Of a stretch of DNA of 5,411 nt, positions 1 through 5,200 are shown one piece after another. Below the pieces are notes generated by a model. The model ran no database searches. It was given only the letters and a program-made list of their open reading frames with translations, and had not been told where the DNA came from. Both the position numbers and the translations under genes were made by a program. Where the stretch lies: the NCBI GenBank assembly GCA_030612225.1, contig JAUWOH010000235.1:1-5411 (forward strand). The letters are read 5' to 3'. The DNA comes from Desulfobacteraceae bacterium. GTDB taxonomy: Bacteria > Desulfobacterota > Desulfobacteria > Desulfobacterales > JAUWMJ01. Every line of letters begins with the position of its first letter. Position 1 is the stretch's first letter.

Positions 1-94
1 ATCCCTGTTCGTTGAGGTAAGAAGATACTGCTACTGTACCCCGTGGCCATTCTGATATAAGTCGGTTTAATTTATTGCTTTTTTCTGAAAACAT
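1..94 (-). CDS. AbiEi-family antitoxin / transcriptional regulator, N-terminus only
   Basis: The minus strand reads 31 codons from an ATG at 94-92 to the window edge: MFSEKSNKLNRLISEW, then PRGTVAVSSYLNEQG. The block 'L.SEWP.GTVAVSS.L..QG' matches my recollection of the N-terminal winged-helix segment of AbiEi-type antitoxins, the repressor partner of the AbiEii nucleotidyltransferase toxin in type IV toxin-antitoxin systems. That is family recognition from a short piece, not a search. An in-frame TGA lies two codons upstream of the ATG, so no longer start is possible. No clear Shine-Dalgarno is present, but a TTGACA box sits 31 bases upstream. The C-terminal part and any toxin partner lie outside the window. 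It is transcribed away from the second toxin-antitoxin operon to its right, suggesting a cluster of such modules. Confidence 0.72.
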   Translation of the reverse strand, partial: MFSEKSNKLNRLISEWPRGTVAVSSYLNEQG

Positions 95-101
95 ATTTCA
101 T

Positions 102-130
102 CTATTAGCTTGATATTAAACTCATGTCAA
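102..130 (-). promoter_or_regulatory. Sigma-70-like promoter of the AbiEi-family gene
   Basis: On the minus strand a perfect TTGACA (130-125) is followed after exactly 17 bases by TAATAG (107-102). The -35 box matches consensus in all six positions; the -10 box matches in only three. The expected transcription start, about seven bases past the -10 box, falls at 94-96, right at the ATG of the AbiEi-like gene. The mRNA would therefore be leaderless or nearly so, in keeping with the missing Shine-Dalgarno. Confidence 0.5.
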
Positions 131-299
131 GGGTTAGTTTATTTTTATTCCATTTAATGAATCATAATTACACCAAATGGCTTCTTTTTAAACTGGCATA
201 GTTCCGATTGGGAATATCCTACATTTCCCTTGTCAGGCACAAAGTATGTGTTTTTAAATAAACAAACATTTCAACAAGATTGAATGGAAACATGCTTTC

Positions 300-555
300 A
301 AGACACACTTATTCTGTAGCCTTTGCTAATAGTAATTCGGTGTTTCTCTCCTTTTTTTGCCCTGCGGCAAGCTCAGGGTAAACTCACTCTCTATCTGATC
401 CCTTCGGCAAGCTCAGGATAAACTCTACGTTTATCCGGCATACCCCAAAGCGGAGATCTCCAATAATTCCTTATTCCTTATCCAGATTAAATGTTCTGAG
501 AGAGGCCTCCCGCTTGGAAAGCGGGACAGGCTTCCTTGTCCTTTGACCCAAAAAT
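300..555 (+). repeat. 256-bp imperfect repeat, copy A
   Basis: This stretch aligns with 2501-2756 in the same orientation; both ends have the same offset (2201), so the copies are equal in length with small compensating indels inside. Shared blocks include ATTCGGTGTTTC (335-346), a 25-base identical run at 419-443 (matching 2629-2653), a 19-base run at 474-492 (matching 2676-2694) and a 21-base run at 521-541 (matching 2718-2738). It carries two units of a 'TTCGGCAAGCTCAGGATAAA'-like motif (361-385 and 400-425). It also has two hairpins: CCCGCTT-GGA-AAGCGGG (509-525), and GGACAGG-CTTC-CTTGTCC (about 523-541), with one G-T pair. There is no coding frame. It is best read as a non-autonomous intergenic repeat; its family is unknown to me. 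Confidence 0.8.
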
Positions 556-589
556 AATATTCTTTGGTTTTCTTTGCATTCGTATCGGT

Positions 590-712
590 TTGTATAAAAT
601 TTGTTATATTTTTGAAATATTTTAATAATAATTTTTTTTAATATTGATATTATTTAATATAATGTATTAATAATATGACAAATTAGTGCTCGTATCCTAC
701 TAAATTAAAAAG
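590..712. other. Very AT-rich intergenic tract upstream of the toxin-antitoxin operon
   Basis: Roughly 120 bases are almost entirely A and T, with runs of T (631-639) and several overlapping short inverted A/T repeats around 640-676. No gene or convincing promoter could be fixed in it: a TATAAT at 658-663 has no good -35 box at the right distance. Such tracts are often bent or nucleoid-protein-bound and typical of acquired DNA, but that role is inferred. The rest of the gap between the AbiEi-like gene and this operon (131-299 and 556-589) shows nothing I can name. Confidence 0.4.
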
Positions 713-713
713 C

Positions 714-743
714 TTGATAAAGTATCAATTGATACTATATACT
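714..743 (+). promoter_or_regulatory. Candidate autoregulated promoter of the toxin-antitoxin operon
   Basis: TTGATA (714-719) and TATACT (738-743) are spaced by 18 bases and each matches the sigma-70 consensus in five of six positions. The spacer is filled by a perfect palindrome (721-736), so a bound repressor would block RNA polymerase. This is the usual layout for antitoxin autorepression. One difficulty is that the expected transcription start (about 750) lies past the ATG at 744, so either the toxin starts further in, or this promoter is fortuitous, or the true start has been lost. Confidence 0.45.
721..736. promoter_or_regulatory. Perfect 16-bp palindrome, probable antitoxin operator
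   Basis: AGTATCAATTGATACT is identical to its own reverse complement and lies just ahead of the toxin frame, inside the candidate promoter spacer. MqsA-like and other HTH antitoxins bind such palindromes as dimers to repress their own operon. The HTH protein encoded at 1112-1924 is the natural candidate ligand. The palindrome is seen; the binding is inferred. Confidence 0.6.
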
Positions 744-1115
744 ATGGAAAGACCTTCAAAAAAGAACTGTTTCGCAAATTACGTGATGCCAAAGAAGCGG
801 TAAAAAAAGGCAACGTTTTTCTAATTGACCAAGACGTGATTGCGGAAGATGCCATTGAGCTTGGTTACAACATAAAAAACGAATTACTGGAGGTATTGGA
901 AGAAATATTGAATGATACCTCTATGAAGCAATATGCGGGGTCGCGTCCTCCTCAAAAATCATATGAGCGGGACATCGGAAGGATTGGAACTGTTTCCTTT
1001 TGTTGTTGAAAGCAGTCGATTCAAACGCAATATTTATTTTAAGTTTGCATTGGCCGAATGTTCGTTTTGGCTTGTATCCTTACATGAAGACCGGCCCATA
1101 AAGGAGGAAAAATGA
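744..1115 (+). pseudogene. MqsR-like toxin gene, frameshifted
   Basis: Two overlapping frames join into one plausible protein of about 123 residues. The first runs from 746 (GKTFKKELFRKLRDAKEAV, ... YAGSRPPQKSYERDI) to a stop at 1007-1009. The second continues it with EGLELFPFVVESSRFKR, NIYFKFALAECSFWLVSLHE, to TGA at 1113-1115. The switch near 974-980 needs one base removed (ATCGGAAGG to ATCGAAGG). The only nearby ATG (744) is also out of phase by one base in GGAAAG, yet lies in phase with the C-terminal half; the first frame itself stays open back to 704 without a standard start. The ending 'IYFKFAL...WLVSLHE' recalls the last strands of the MqsR/RelE-like mRNA-cleaving toxin fold, and the gene precedes an MqsA-like antitoxin; family assignment is by pattern only. 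Its stop overlaps the antitoxin start (ATGA). It is either inactivated or affected by sequencing errors. Confidence 0.68.
1101..1107 (+). promoter_or_regulatory. Strong Shine-Dalgarno of the antitoxin gene
   Basis: AAGGAGG lies four bases before the ATG at 1112, inside the last codons of the toxin frame. With the ATGA overlap of the toxin stop and antitoxin start, it points to translational coupling while still allowing strong independent initiation. This would keep antitoxin synthesis going even though the toxin frame is interrupted. Confidence 0.75.
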
Positions 1116-1924
1116 AAGCCATAAATTGCCCCAAAGGACATGGCCCGATGGAGCAAAAAAATATAAAGCAAAAGAAGACCTTCAAAGGTGTTGATATTGA
1201 ATTTATGGCGGATGTGTTCGTTTGCCCGGAGTGTGGCTTGGAGGCTGGAACGATAGAGTCCGCTGGTGAAGTGCAACGTGCCATTGCAGACGCCTATCGG
1301 AAAAAAGTTGAGCTTTTGACAGGCCAGGAAATCAAAAATTTACGCAAAGCCAAAGAACTCACCCAGCAGCAATTGGCTGATATCATGAATGTTGGAATTG
1401 CCAGTATTAAAAGATGGGAAACAGGTATGATCCAAAGCAAGTCCATGGATCATGCCTTACGGATGCAGCTGCAATGCACCATCCATGCTGATAACTACAC
1501 CGGCAATAGAGAAATAAGCCTGGCTAGAATCAAGCTCGTTGCCAAAACATTTGAGAAAATTCTAAGCAAGCGTCTGCTCAAATCAGGTGATAAACTTTTA
1601 TTTTTAGCCAAGTATTTATGGTATGCTGACATGCTTGCTTTCCGCCAATTTGGTAAAGGCTTAACAGGTGCTAGTTATGCCGCGATAACGTATGGCCCCC
1701 AACTGAATAATTATAAAGACTTGGTAAAGCCTATTAAAGAATCAGATATAAATGCAGCCGAACCACTTTCAGATGAAGAATTAAAGACTATTCATCAAGT
1801 GGCAAATAAATTTTTAACCGAGGAAGAGGTTTATGATGCAGCGCATCGTGAAAGAATCTGGAAAGATGCGGAGATCGGAGCCTTAATTCCTTACTCCTGT
1901 GCCCATGAGATGACTGAAATTTAA
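1112..1924 (+). CDS. MqsA-like zinc-finger/HTH antitoxin with C-terminal Panacea (DUF4065) domain
   Basis: 270 residues with three parts. Residues 1-45 form an MqsA-like zinc-binding module: CPKGH (C6, H10) and CPEC (C38, C41), so one ligand of the first pair may be His rather than Cys. Residues 68-120 are an Xre-like HTH (LTQQQLADIMNVGIASIKRW, then E.G..Q....D..LR), the DNA-binding part that probably recognises the palindrome at 721-736. Residues about 140-265 resemble Panacea/DUF4065 (KLLFLAKYLWYAD, TGASYAAITYGPQLNNY, ERIWKDAEIGALI), a domain known from antitoxins that neutralise many unrelated toxins by direct binding. The start is fixed by AAGGAGG four bases upstream and the toxin-stop overlap. 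The frame is intact, unlike its partner. Likely role: repress its own operon and neutralise the upstream toxin. The domain call is strong; the toxin-binding role is inferred from family and position. Confidence 0.85.
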   Translation: MKAINCPKGHGPMEQKNIKQKKTFKGVDIEFMADVFVCPECGLEAGTIESAGEVQRAIADAYRKKVELLTGQEIKNLRKAKELTQQQLADIMNVGIASIKRWETGMIQSKSMDHALRMQLQCTIHADNYTGNREISLARIKLVAKTFEKILSKRLLKSGDKLLFLAKYLWYADMLAFRQFGKGLTGASYAAITYGPQLNNYKDLVKPIKESDINAAEPLSDEELKTIHQVANKFLTEEEVYDAAHRERIWKDAEIGALIPYSCAHEMTEI

Positions 1925-1940
1925 TTGGAGTGATATACAA

Positions 1941-2312
1941 ATGCCAAATTACAAAACACATGCAGTTGCTGGAACGCTTTCAGGCCTCGGCGTTACATTC
2001 TACGATTATCAAAAAAGAAAGATAAATGATCCAAATACCGAATTTGATTTTATACAGTTGATTATAAACATAGCTGCCGGTTTTGCTGGCGCAACATTTC
2101 CCGATAAAATAGAACCGGCATACAATCCTAACCACAGAAGCACTTTTCATAGTCTTTTTATGGCAGCTATAAATGTATGTGGAATAAATGCAACAAGCGA
2201 TTTTGAACAATTGAATCCAAGGTTGAAGTCAGCAATAAATGCTTTTCTTTATGGATATCTTTCACACCTTGCGTTAGATTTTACTACTTCAAAAGGCCTT
2301 CCATTCATTTGA
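1941..2312 (+). CDS. Small DUF457/YdjM-like membrane protein (putative metal-dependent hydrolase)
   Basis: 123 residues, starting at an ATG ten bases after GGAG (1927-1930) and 16 bases after the antitoxin stop, so probably in the same operon. The visible pattern is MPNYKTHAVAG at the N-terminus, FPDKIEPA (53-60), HRSTFHSL (H65, H70) and GYLSHLALDF (H109, D113). This His/Asp spacing is typical of the DUF457 (YdjM) family, annotated as membrane-bound metal-dependent hydrolases whose substrate is mostly unknown. Hydrophobic stretches at about 38-54, 70-84 and 100-113 suggest two or three membrane segments. It is shorter than many family members but ends cleanly after SKGLPFI and looks whole. 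Nothing in the sequence shows a link to toxin-antitoxin function beyond its position. Alternatives are a cargo gene of a mobile cassette or an accessory membrane component. Confidence 0.75.
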   Translation: MPNYKTHAVAGTLSGLGVTFYDYQKRKINDPNTEFDFIQLIINIAAGFAGATFPDKIEPAYNPNHRSTFHSLFMAAINVCGINATSDFEQLNPRLKSAINAFLYGYLSHLALDFTTSKGLPFI

Positions 2313-2319
2313 TATAATA

Positions 2320-2378
2320 GGGTTGCGGGACATTCATGCATAACGTGCAGAGAAAGGAAGTCGGGTTGCGAGACATTC
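2320..2378 (+). repeat. Two direct copies of a 16-base motif after the operon
   Basis: GGGTTGCGGGACATTC (2320-2335) and GGGTTGCGAGACATTC (2363-2378) differ at one base and are 43 bases apart. They follow directly on the end of the DUF457 gene. No terminator is visible here. They could be degenerate repeat ends or binding sites; the function is unknown. The stretch 2379-2500 holds nothing I can name. Confidence 0.5.
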
Positions 2379-2500
2379 CAAAAATTAGTAAATAACTTTC
2401 TATGAGCGGCTTCAGGGACTTTCTATAGTATTTATGTCAAGCAAAAAGCAGAAATAAATAACTCTTAATAACATAATAAATTCAAGTTTGATCCAATTGT

Positions 2501-2756
2501 AAGACGCACTTCACCTGTATTCTCTTCTGGTAGTCATTCGGTGTTTCCCTTCGACAAGCTCAGAGTAAACTCACTTTTTATCTTATTTATTCGGCAAGTT
2601 CAGAGCGAACCCTTCGGATAGCTCAGAGTAAACTCTACGTTTATCCGGCATACTTCACGGCGTAGACTGACAATCATTCCTTATCCAGATTAAAGGTTTA
2701 GAGAGAGTCCTCCCGCAGCGGGACAGGCTTCCTTGTCCCTCCCGAGATCCAAAAAT
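2501..2756 (+). repeat. 256-bp imperfect repeat, copy B
   Basis: This is the second copy of the repeat at 300-555, in the same orientation. It has three units of the 'TTCG.CAAGCTCAGAGTAAAC' motif (2547-2572, about 2587-2610 and 2611-2635) where copy A has two. It lacks the bases that form the loop of the CCCGCTT hairpin, leaving CCCGC-A-GCGGG (2712-2722). It keeps GGGACAGG-CTTC-CTTGTCCC (2720-2739) as a good stem-loop with one G-T pair. A further short palindrome, CCCTA-A-TAGGG (2768-2778), lies just beyond. With copy A it brackets the toxin-antitoxin and DUF457 genes. There is no coding frame. Confidence 0.8.
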
Positions 2757-2827
2757 GGTCTCAACGTCCCTAATAGGGCTCTCCCGCCGATGAGAACAAC
2801 TGTTATTTTTTATTCAGATAGTTTGGA

Positions 2828-3045
2828 TTAAACGGCTCCTTTTTCTTCATGAAAAGGGGACTGGGTTGAAATGACGCGTTTATAGTCTTTAAGGGACAAG
2901 AATTGATCGACGATTAGTTTTTGGCCTCTATTGGCCGCCCGACTGACAGCGGATTTGCTTAAACCGAGGCACTTGCCAATCTCCGTTGCCGTCAGGCCCA
3001 GATCCTGAATCGCCCTGGAAGAAACTGTGAAAGGATCAAGAAAGA
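2828..3045 (-). pseudogene. C-terminal remnant of a REP-associated (Y1/RAYT-like) transposase
   Basis: The minus strand encodes LDPFTVSSRAIQDLGL, TATEIGKCLGLSKSAVSRA, ANRGQKLIVDQFLSL and so on, to a TAA at 2830-2828. The centre is a DnaA-like helix-turn-helix (TATEIGK.LGLSKSAVSRA..RG), which in this form is the C-terminal domain found on many Y1 HUH transposases that mobilise REP-type palindromes. The catalytic HUH and Tyr region is absent: upstream the frame runs into a 200-bp inverted-repeat element (3046-3245), then stops at 3106-3104. The identification is from the HTH pattern alone; a stray DnaA-like HTH fragment is the alternative. It is almost certainly non-functional. Confidence 0.65.
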
Positions 3046-3076
3046 TGGCGTCGTAGAAAGTCCCATCTACTACGTT

Positions 3077-3138
3077 GCAGCGGTTTTTCAGACACTCGGC
3101 ATACTACAGGTATTGCCTCGTCCCTGAAAAACCACTGC
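3077..3138. repeat. Long imperfect hairpin
   Basis: The arms GCAGCGGTTTTTCAG (3077-3091) and CTGAAAAACCACTGC (3124-3138) pair over 15 bases with one mismatch. Pairing continues imperfectly inward, with CTCGGCATAC against GTATTGCCTCG and one bulge, around a loop near 3104-3108. The total stem is over 20 pairs. It forms the centre of the inverted-repeat element and resembles a REP/BIME-style palindrome or recombination substrate. It is not followed by a T tract, so it is not a typical terminator. Confidence 0.7.
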
Positions 3139-3143
3139 GCCTT

Positions 3144-3216
3144 GCACCCCAAGGGCACTTCCTGCGGGGCGTATATGGAACTTTCTACTTAGCACCCCAA
3201 GGGCATTTCCTGCGGG
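3144..3216 (+). repeat. Two 25-base direct repeats, 48-base period
   Basis: Units at 3144-3168 and 3192-3216 (beginning GCACCCCAAGGGCA and ending TTCCTGCGGG) are identical except for one C/T change. They lie in the right half of the inverted-repeat element and explain why that half is longer than the left. The intervening TATGGAACTTTCTACTT also echoes the left terminal repeat in reverse, so the right arm seems to have grown by an internal duplication. This stretch gives an apparent plus-strand reading frame that I do not accept as a gene. Confidence 0.75.
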
Positions 3217-3304
3217 CACGATCGGTGATACTTTTTACGACGCCGTCAAGAAAGAGTACCGGGCAAAAAAGCGGCAGCGACAAGAACGACAACTATCAGT
3301 CATC

Positions 3305-4978
3305 TCACTTAAGACCGGCCACTGCTTCGGCAATATTGAAACAATAATCCCCTATTTTTTCAAAGTTTGTCAGCATGTCAATAAATAACAGACCGGGATC
3401 AAGTGCACAGTCACCGGATCGAAGCCTTGAAATATGACCCTGGCGCATATTTTCTCTCATATGGTCGATTGAATTTTCCAATGCATCCGCTTCGTTCATG
3501 AAATTTTCATTGTGGTTATGCATTCCTTTGGTAACAAGATTGAGAAAGTTTGTTACCTGACCTGAAATTTTATTAATGTCCGTCATGGCGGCAGGTGTAA
3601 ACTTCAAATCGTTTTCAATATAGTCTTCCATCAATTGTGCGATATTTTCCACTGAATCACCGATTCTTTCAATATTATTCGTCATCCTCATCAAACTGGA
3701 GATTTCTTTAGCCTCAGATTCATTCACCTCACTTTGATAAATTCTTGTCAAATATGCAGTGATTTCTTTCTGCATGGCATCCAAATGGTTTTCAATACGT
3801 TTCCACTTGCTTAACCTGTTGTAATTTCTATCTTCTATACAATTAATCGTATTTTTAAACGTTATAATAGCTATTTCGGACATTCTGATAATTTCACTCC
3901 GGGCCTTGGCTAAAGCGGCGATGGGCGTATCCATGAATCTGTCCCCAAAGTCGGGCAGCCTGTACATATCCTCCGGTTCTTCATGTTTCGGAGACAACTT
4001 AATCGCAACCTTGATCAGCAAGGGAAGAAAAATCAGGAAAACAGATGCATTGAGAACATTGAATATTGTATGGCCATTGGCAATATATCGAGCGACATTG
4101 ACCACCTCACCGTTAACTACTTGAGTGGCGGGTCCTGCACCTAACTGCCCGGTAATAAACTCAATTATGCCGACAAAGTACGGGAAGATTAAAAGCATTA
4201 AGCCGACACCGATAACATTGAACATCGTGTGCGCCCTTGCGGCTCTGTGTGCGTTGATATTAGTAGCTCCAATCGTAGCCAATTCAGCCGTAATCGTGGT
4301 GCCTATATTTTCACCAAGAACCAGTGCCATAGCACCCGGAAACGTCAATAATCCCTGAGTAGCTAATGTCATTGTTAGTCCAATGGTGGCAGAAGACGAT
4401 TGAACCATAATTGTCAAAAAAGCGCCGACCATTACACATAGAAGAAGGCCGCCAATGCTACCAGGGTCAAATTTGGTAAAAAATTCAAAAAAGGCCGGAT
4501 CGGCTTTAATGGGCGACAGTCCGTGTTTCATTACAGTCATGCCAAAAAAAAGCAGGCCGAATCCTAAAATGACCTCACCAATATATCTGTATTTCTTTTT
4601 TTTGGTAAAAAATTTAAGTGATACACCGATTGCTATGGCAGGCAGGGCAACTTCGGTAAGTTTAAAAGCAATTAATTGCGCTGTAACAGTGGTTCCGATA
4701 TTGGCACCCAAGATAACTCCCACTGCCTGTTGTAATGTCATTAATCCGGCACTAACGAAACCGATCAGCATGACTGTCGTAGCCGAAGATGATTGAACCA
4801 TGGCGGTTACACCGGCTCCCGTGATACAACCGATCACCCTGTTTACAGAAACAGCACTAAGTATCTTTTTAATTCTTCTGCCGGCAGACATCTGCAAGCC
4901 TTCTGTCATCATCTTCATGCCTAAGATAAACAGGCCTAATCCACCGATTGTTTGAATGAGAACATTTATTATATTCAA
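3305..4978 (-). CDS. Na+/phosphate cotransporter, NptA/PNaS family with PhoU-like domain
   Basis: 557 residues, near the usual length of bacterial two-domain NptA/YjbB-type proteins. An inner-membrane domain (1-330) has the two inverted PNaS repeats of the family. Each carries QSSSAT (62-67 and 193-198) followed by G.NIGTT (91-97 and 222-228), the signature of the Na+ and phosphate binding region. After a charged linker (331-354), residues 355-557 are a helical PhoU-like domain with paired E..GD motifs (NNIERIGDSVENIA, 434-447; NFEKIGDYCFNIAEAV, 538-553) that in PhoU bind metal. Role: sodium-coupled phosphate movement, import or overflow export, under control of the PhoU-like tail. The start is a TTG at 4978-4976, with AAAGG eight bases upstream; no in-frame ATG occurs before residue 21, which would cut the first helix. 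The frame is intact, and there is no evident Pho box. Confidence 0.93.
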   Translation of the reverse strand: MNIINVLIQTIGGLGLFILGMKMMTEGLQMSAGRRIKKILSAVSVNRVIGCITGAGVTAMVQSSSATTVMLIGFVSAGLMTLQQAVGVILGANIGTTVTAQLIAFKLTEVALPAIAIGVSLKFFTKKKKYRYIGEVILGFGLLFFGMTVMKHGLSPIKADPAFFEFFTKFDPGSIGGLLLCVMVGAFLTIMVQSSSATIGLTMTLATQGLLTFPGAMALVLGENIGTTITAELATIGATNINAHRAARAHTMFNVIGVGLMLLIFPYFVGIIEFITGQLGAGPATQVVNGEVVNVARYIANGHTIFNVLNASVFLIFLPLLIKVAIKLSPKHEEPEDMYRLPDFGDRFMDTPIAALAKARSEIIRMSEIAIITFKNTINCIEDRNYNRLSKWKRIENHLDAMQKEITAYLTRIYQSEVNESEAKEISSLMRMTNNIERIGDSVENIAQLMEDYIENDLKFTPAAMTDINKISGQVTNFLNLVTKGMHNHNENFMNEADALENSIDHMRENMRQGHISRLRSGDCALDPGLLFIDMLTNFEKIGDYCFNIAEAVAGLK

Positions 4979-5042
4979 TTTCCCAGCCTTTCATCCTTCA
5001 TTAAAAAACATCTATCAAATGCCCCTATAAAAAGGCGGCTAT

Positions 5043-5071
5043 GCAATAATTCTAACTGTGCTAAAAGTCAA
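5043..5071 (-). promoter_or_regulatory. Possible promoter of the Na+/phosphate cotransporter gene
   Basis: On the minus strand TTGACT (5071-5066) is followed after 17 bases by TATTGC (5048-5043), about 65 bases upstream of the TTG start. The -35 box is good and the -10 box poor, so this is only a candidate. It would make the transporter gene independent of the TerB-like gene upstream, which fits the 222-base gap. Confidence 0.3.
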
Positions 5072-5149
5072 GGAGGAAGTGGAGTAAAGAAAGGGTAACC
5101 GGATTTGGAAAAATAAACCAGATTAATTGTACCGTAACAATAAAAACTC

Positions 5150-5175
5150 AAAAAAAATTAATGCACATTCTGCGC
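5150..5175 (-). terminator. Weak possible terminator of the TerB-family gene
   Basis: On the minus strand GCGCA-GAA-TGTGC (5175-5163, one G-T pair) is followed by ATTAATTTTTTTT, giving a short stem and a run of eight T. It lies 26 bases past the stop codon of the TerB-like gene. The stem has only five pairs, so rho-independent termination would be modest at best. Confidence 0.35.
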
Positions 5176-5200
5176 GAACGTCCCTCATTACAAATCACAT

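Larger units (their letters stand above)
3036..3255. mobile_element. Candidate MITE: 200-bp inverted-repeat element with 10-bp target duplication
   Basis: A perfect direct repeat, TCAAGAAAGA, occurs at 3036-3045 and 3246-3255. Exactly inside it, the two ends of the 200-bp segment are inverted repeats: left TGGCGTCGTAGAAAGT (3046-3061) and right, read on the other strand, CGGCGTCGTAAAAAGT (3245-3230). Similarity extends a few more bases on each side. The interior holds a long hairpin (3077-3138) and two copies of a 25-base unit. No transposase is encoded, so it would depend on one in trans. The flanking duplication and end-to-end inverted repeats are seen; mobility is inferred. It sits at the 5' side of the transposase remnant and accounts for that frame's loss. 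Confidence 0.62.

Noticed and set aside
361..425. CRISPR-like spacing of the TTCGGCAAGCTCAGG units (also 2547-2635)
   Set aside because: There are only two or three degenerate units with uneven, very short spacing and no cas genes.
675..703. Alternative toxin promoter ATGACA-N17-TACTAA
   Set aside because: The -10 box matches in only three positions, and the pair at 714-743 is better and coincides with the palindrome.
974..985. Programmed ribosomal frameshift in the toxin gene
   Set aside because: There is no slippery heptamer or stimulatory structure at ATCGGAAGG, and a second phase shift is needed at the start codon; decay or sequence error is simpler.
1034..1284. Two overlapping minus-strand frames of about 80 codons
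   Set aside because: They are antisense to the conserved toxin C-terminus and the antitoxin zinc finger, and show no protein-like pattern.
1980..2210. Minus-strand frame of 76 codons
   Set aside because: It is a shadow of the DUF457 gene, whose His/Asp motifs are conserved on the plus strand.
3075..3347. Plus-strand open frame of 90 codons
   Set aside because: It runs through the hairpin and the duplicated 25-base units, overlaps the end of the transporter gene, and its repeated peptide (LAPQGHFLR) simply reflects the DNA repeat.
3906..4796. Three plus-strand frames opposite the transporter gene
   Set aside because: The minus strand carries both QSSSAT repeats and a continuous 557-residue protein; the plus frames are antisense shadows.
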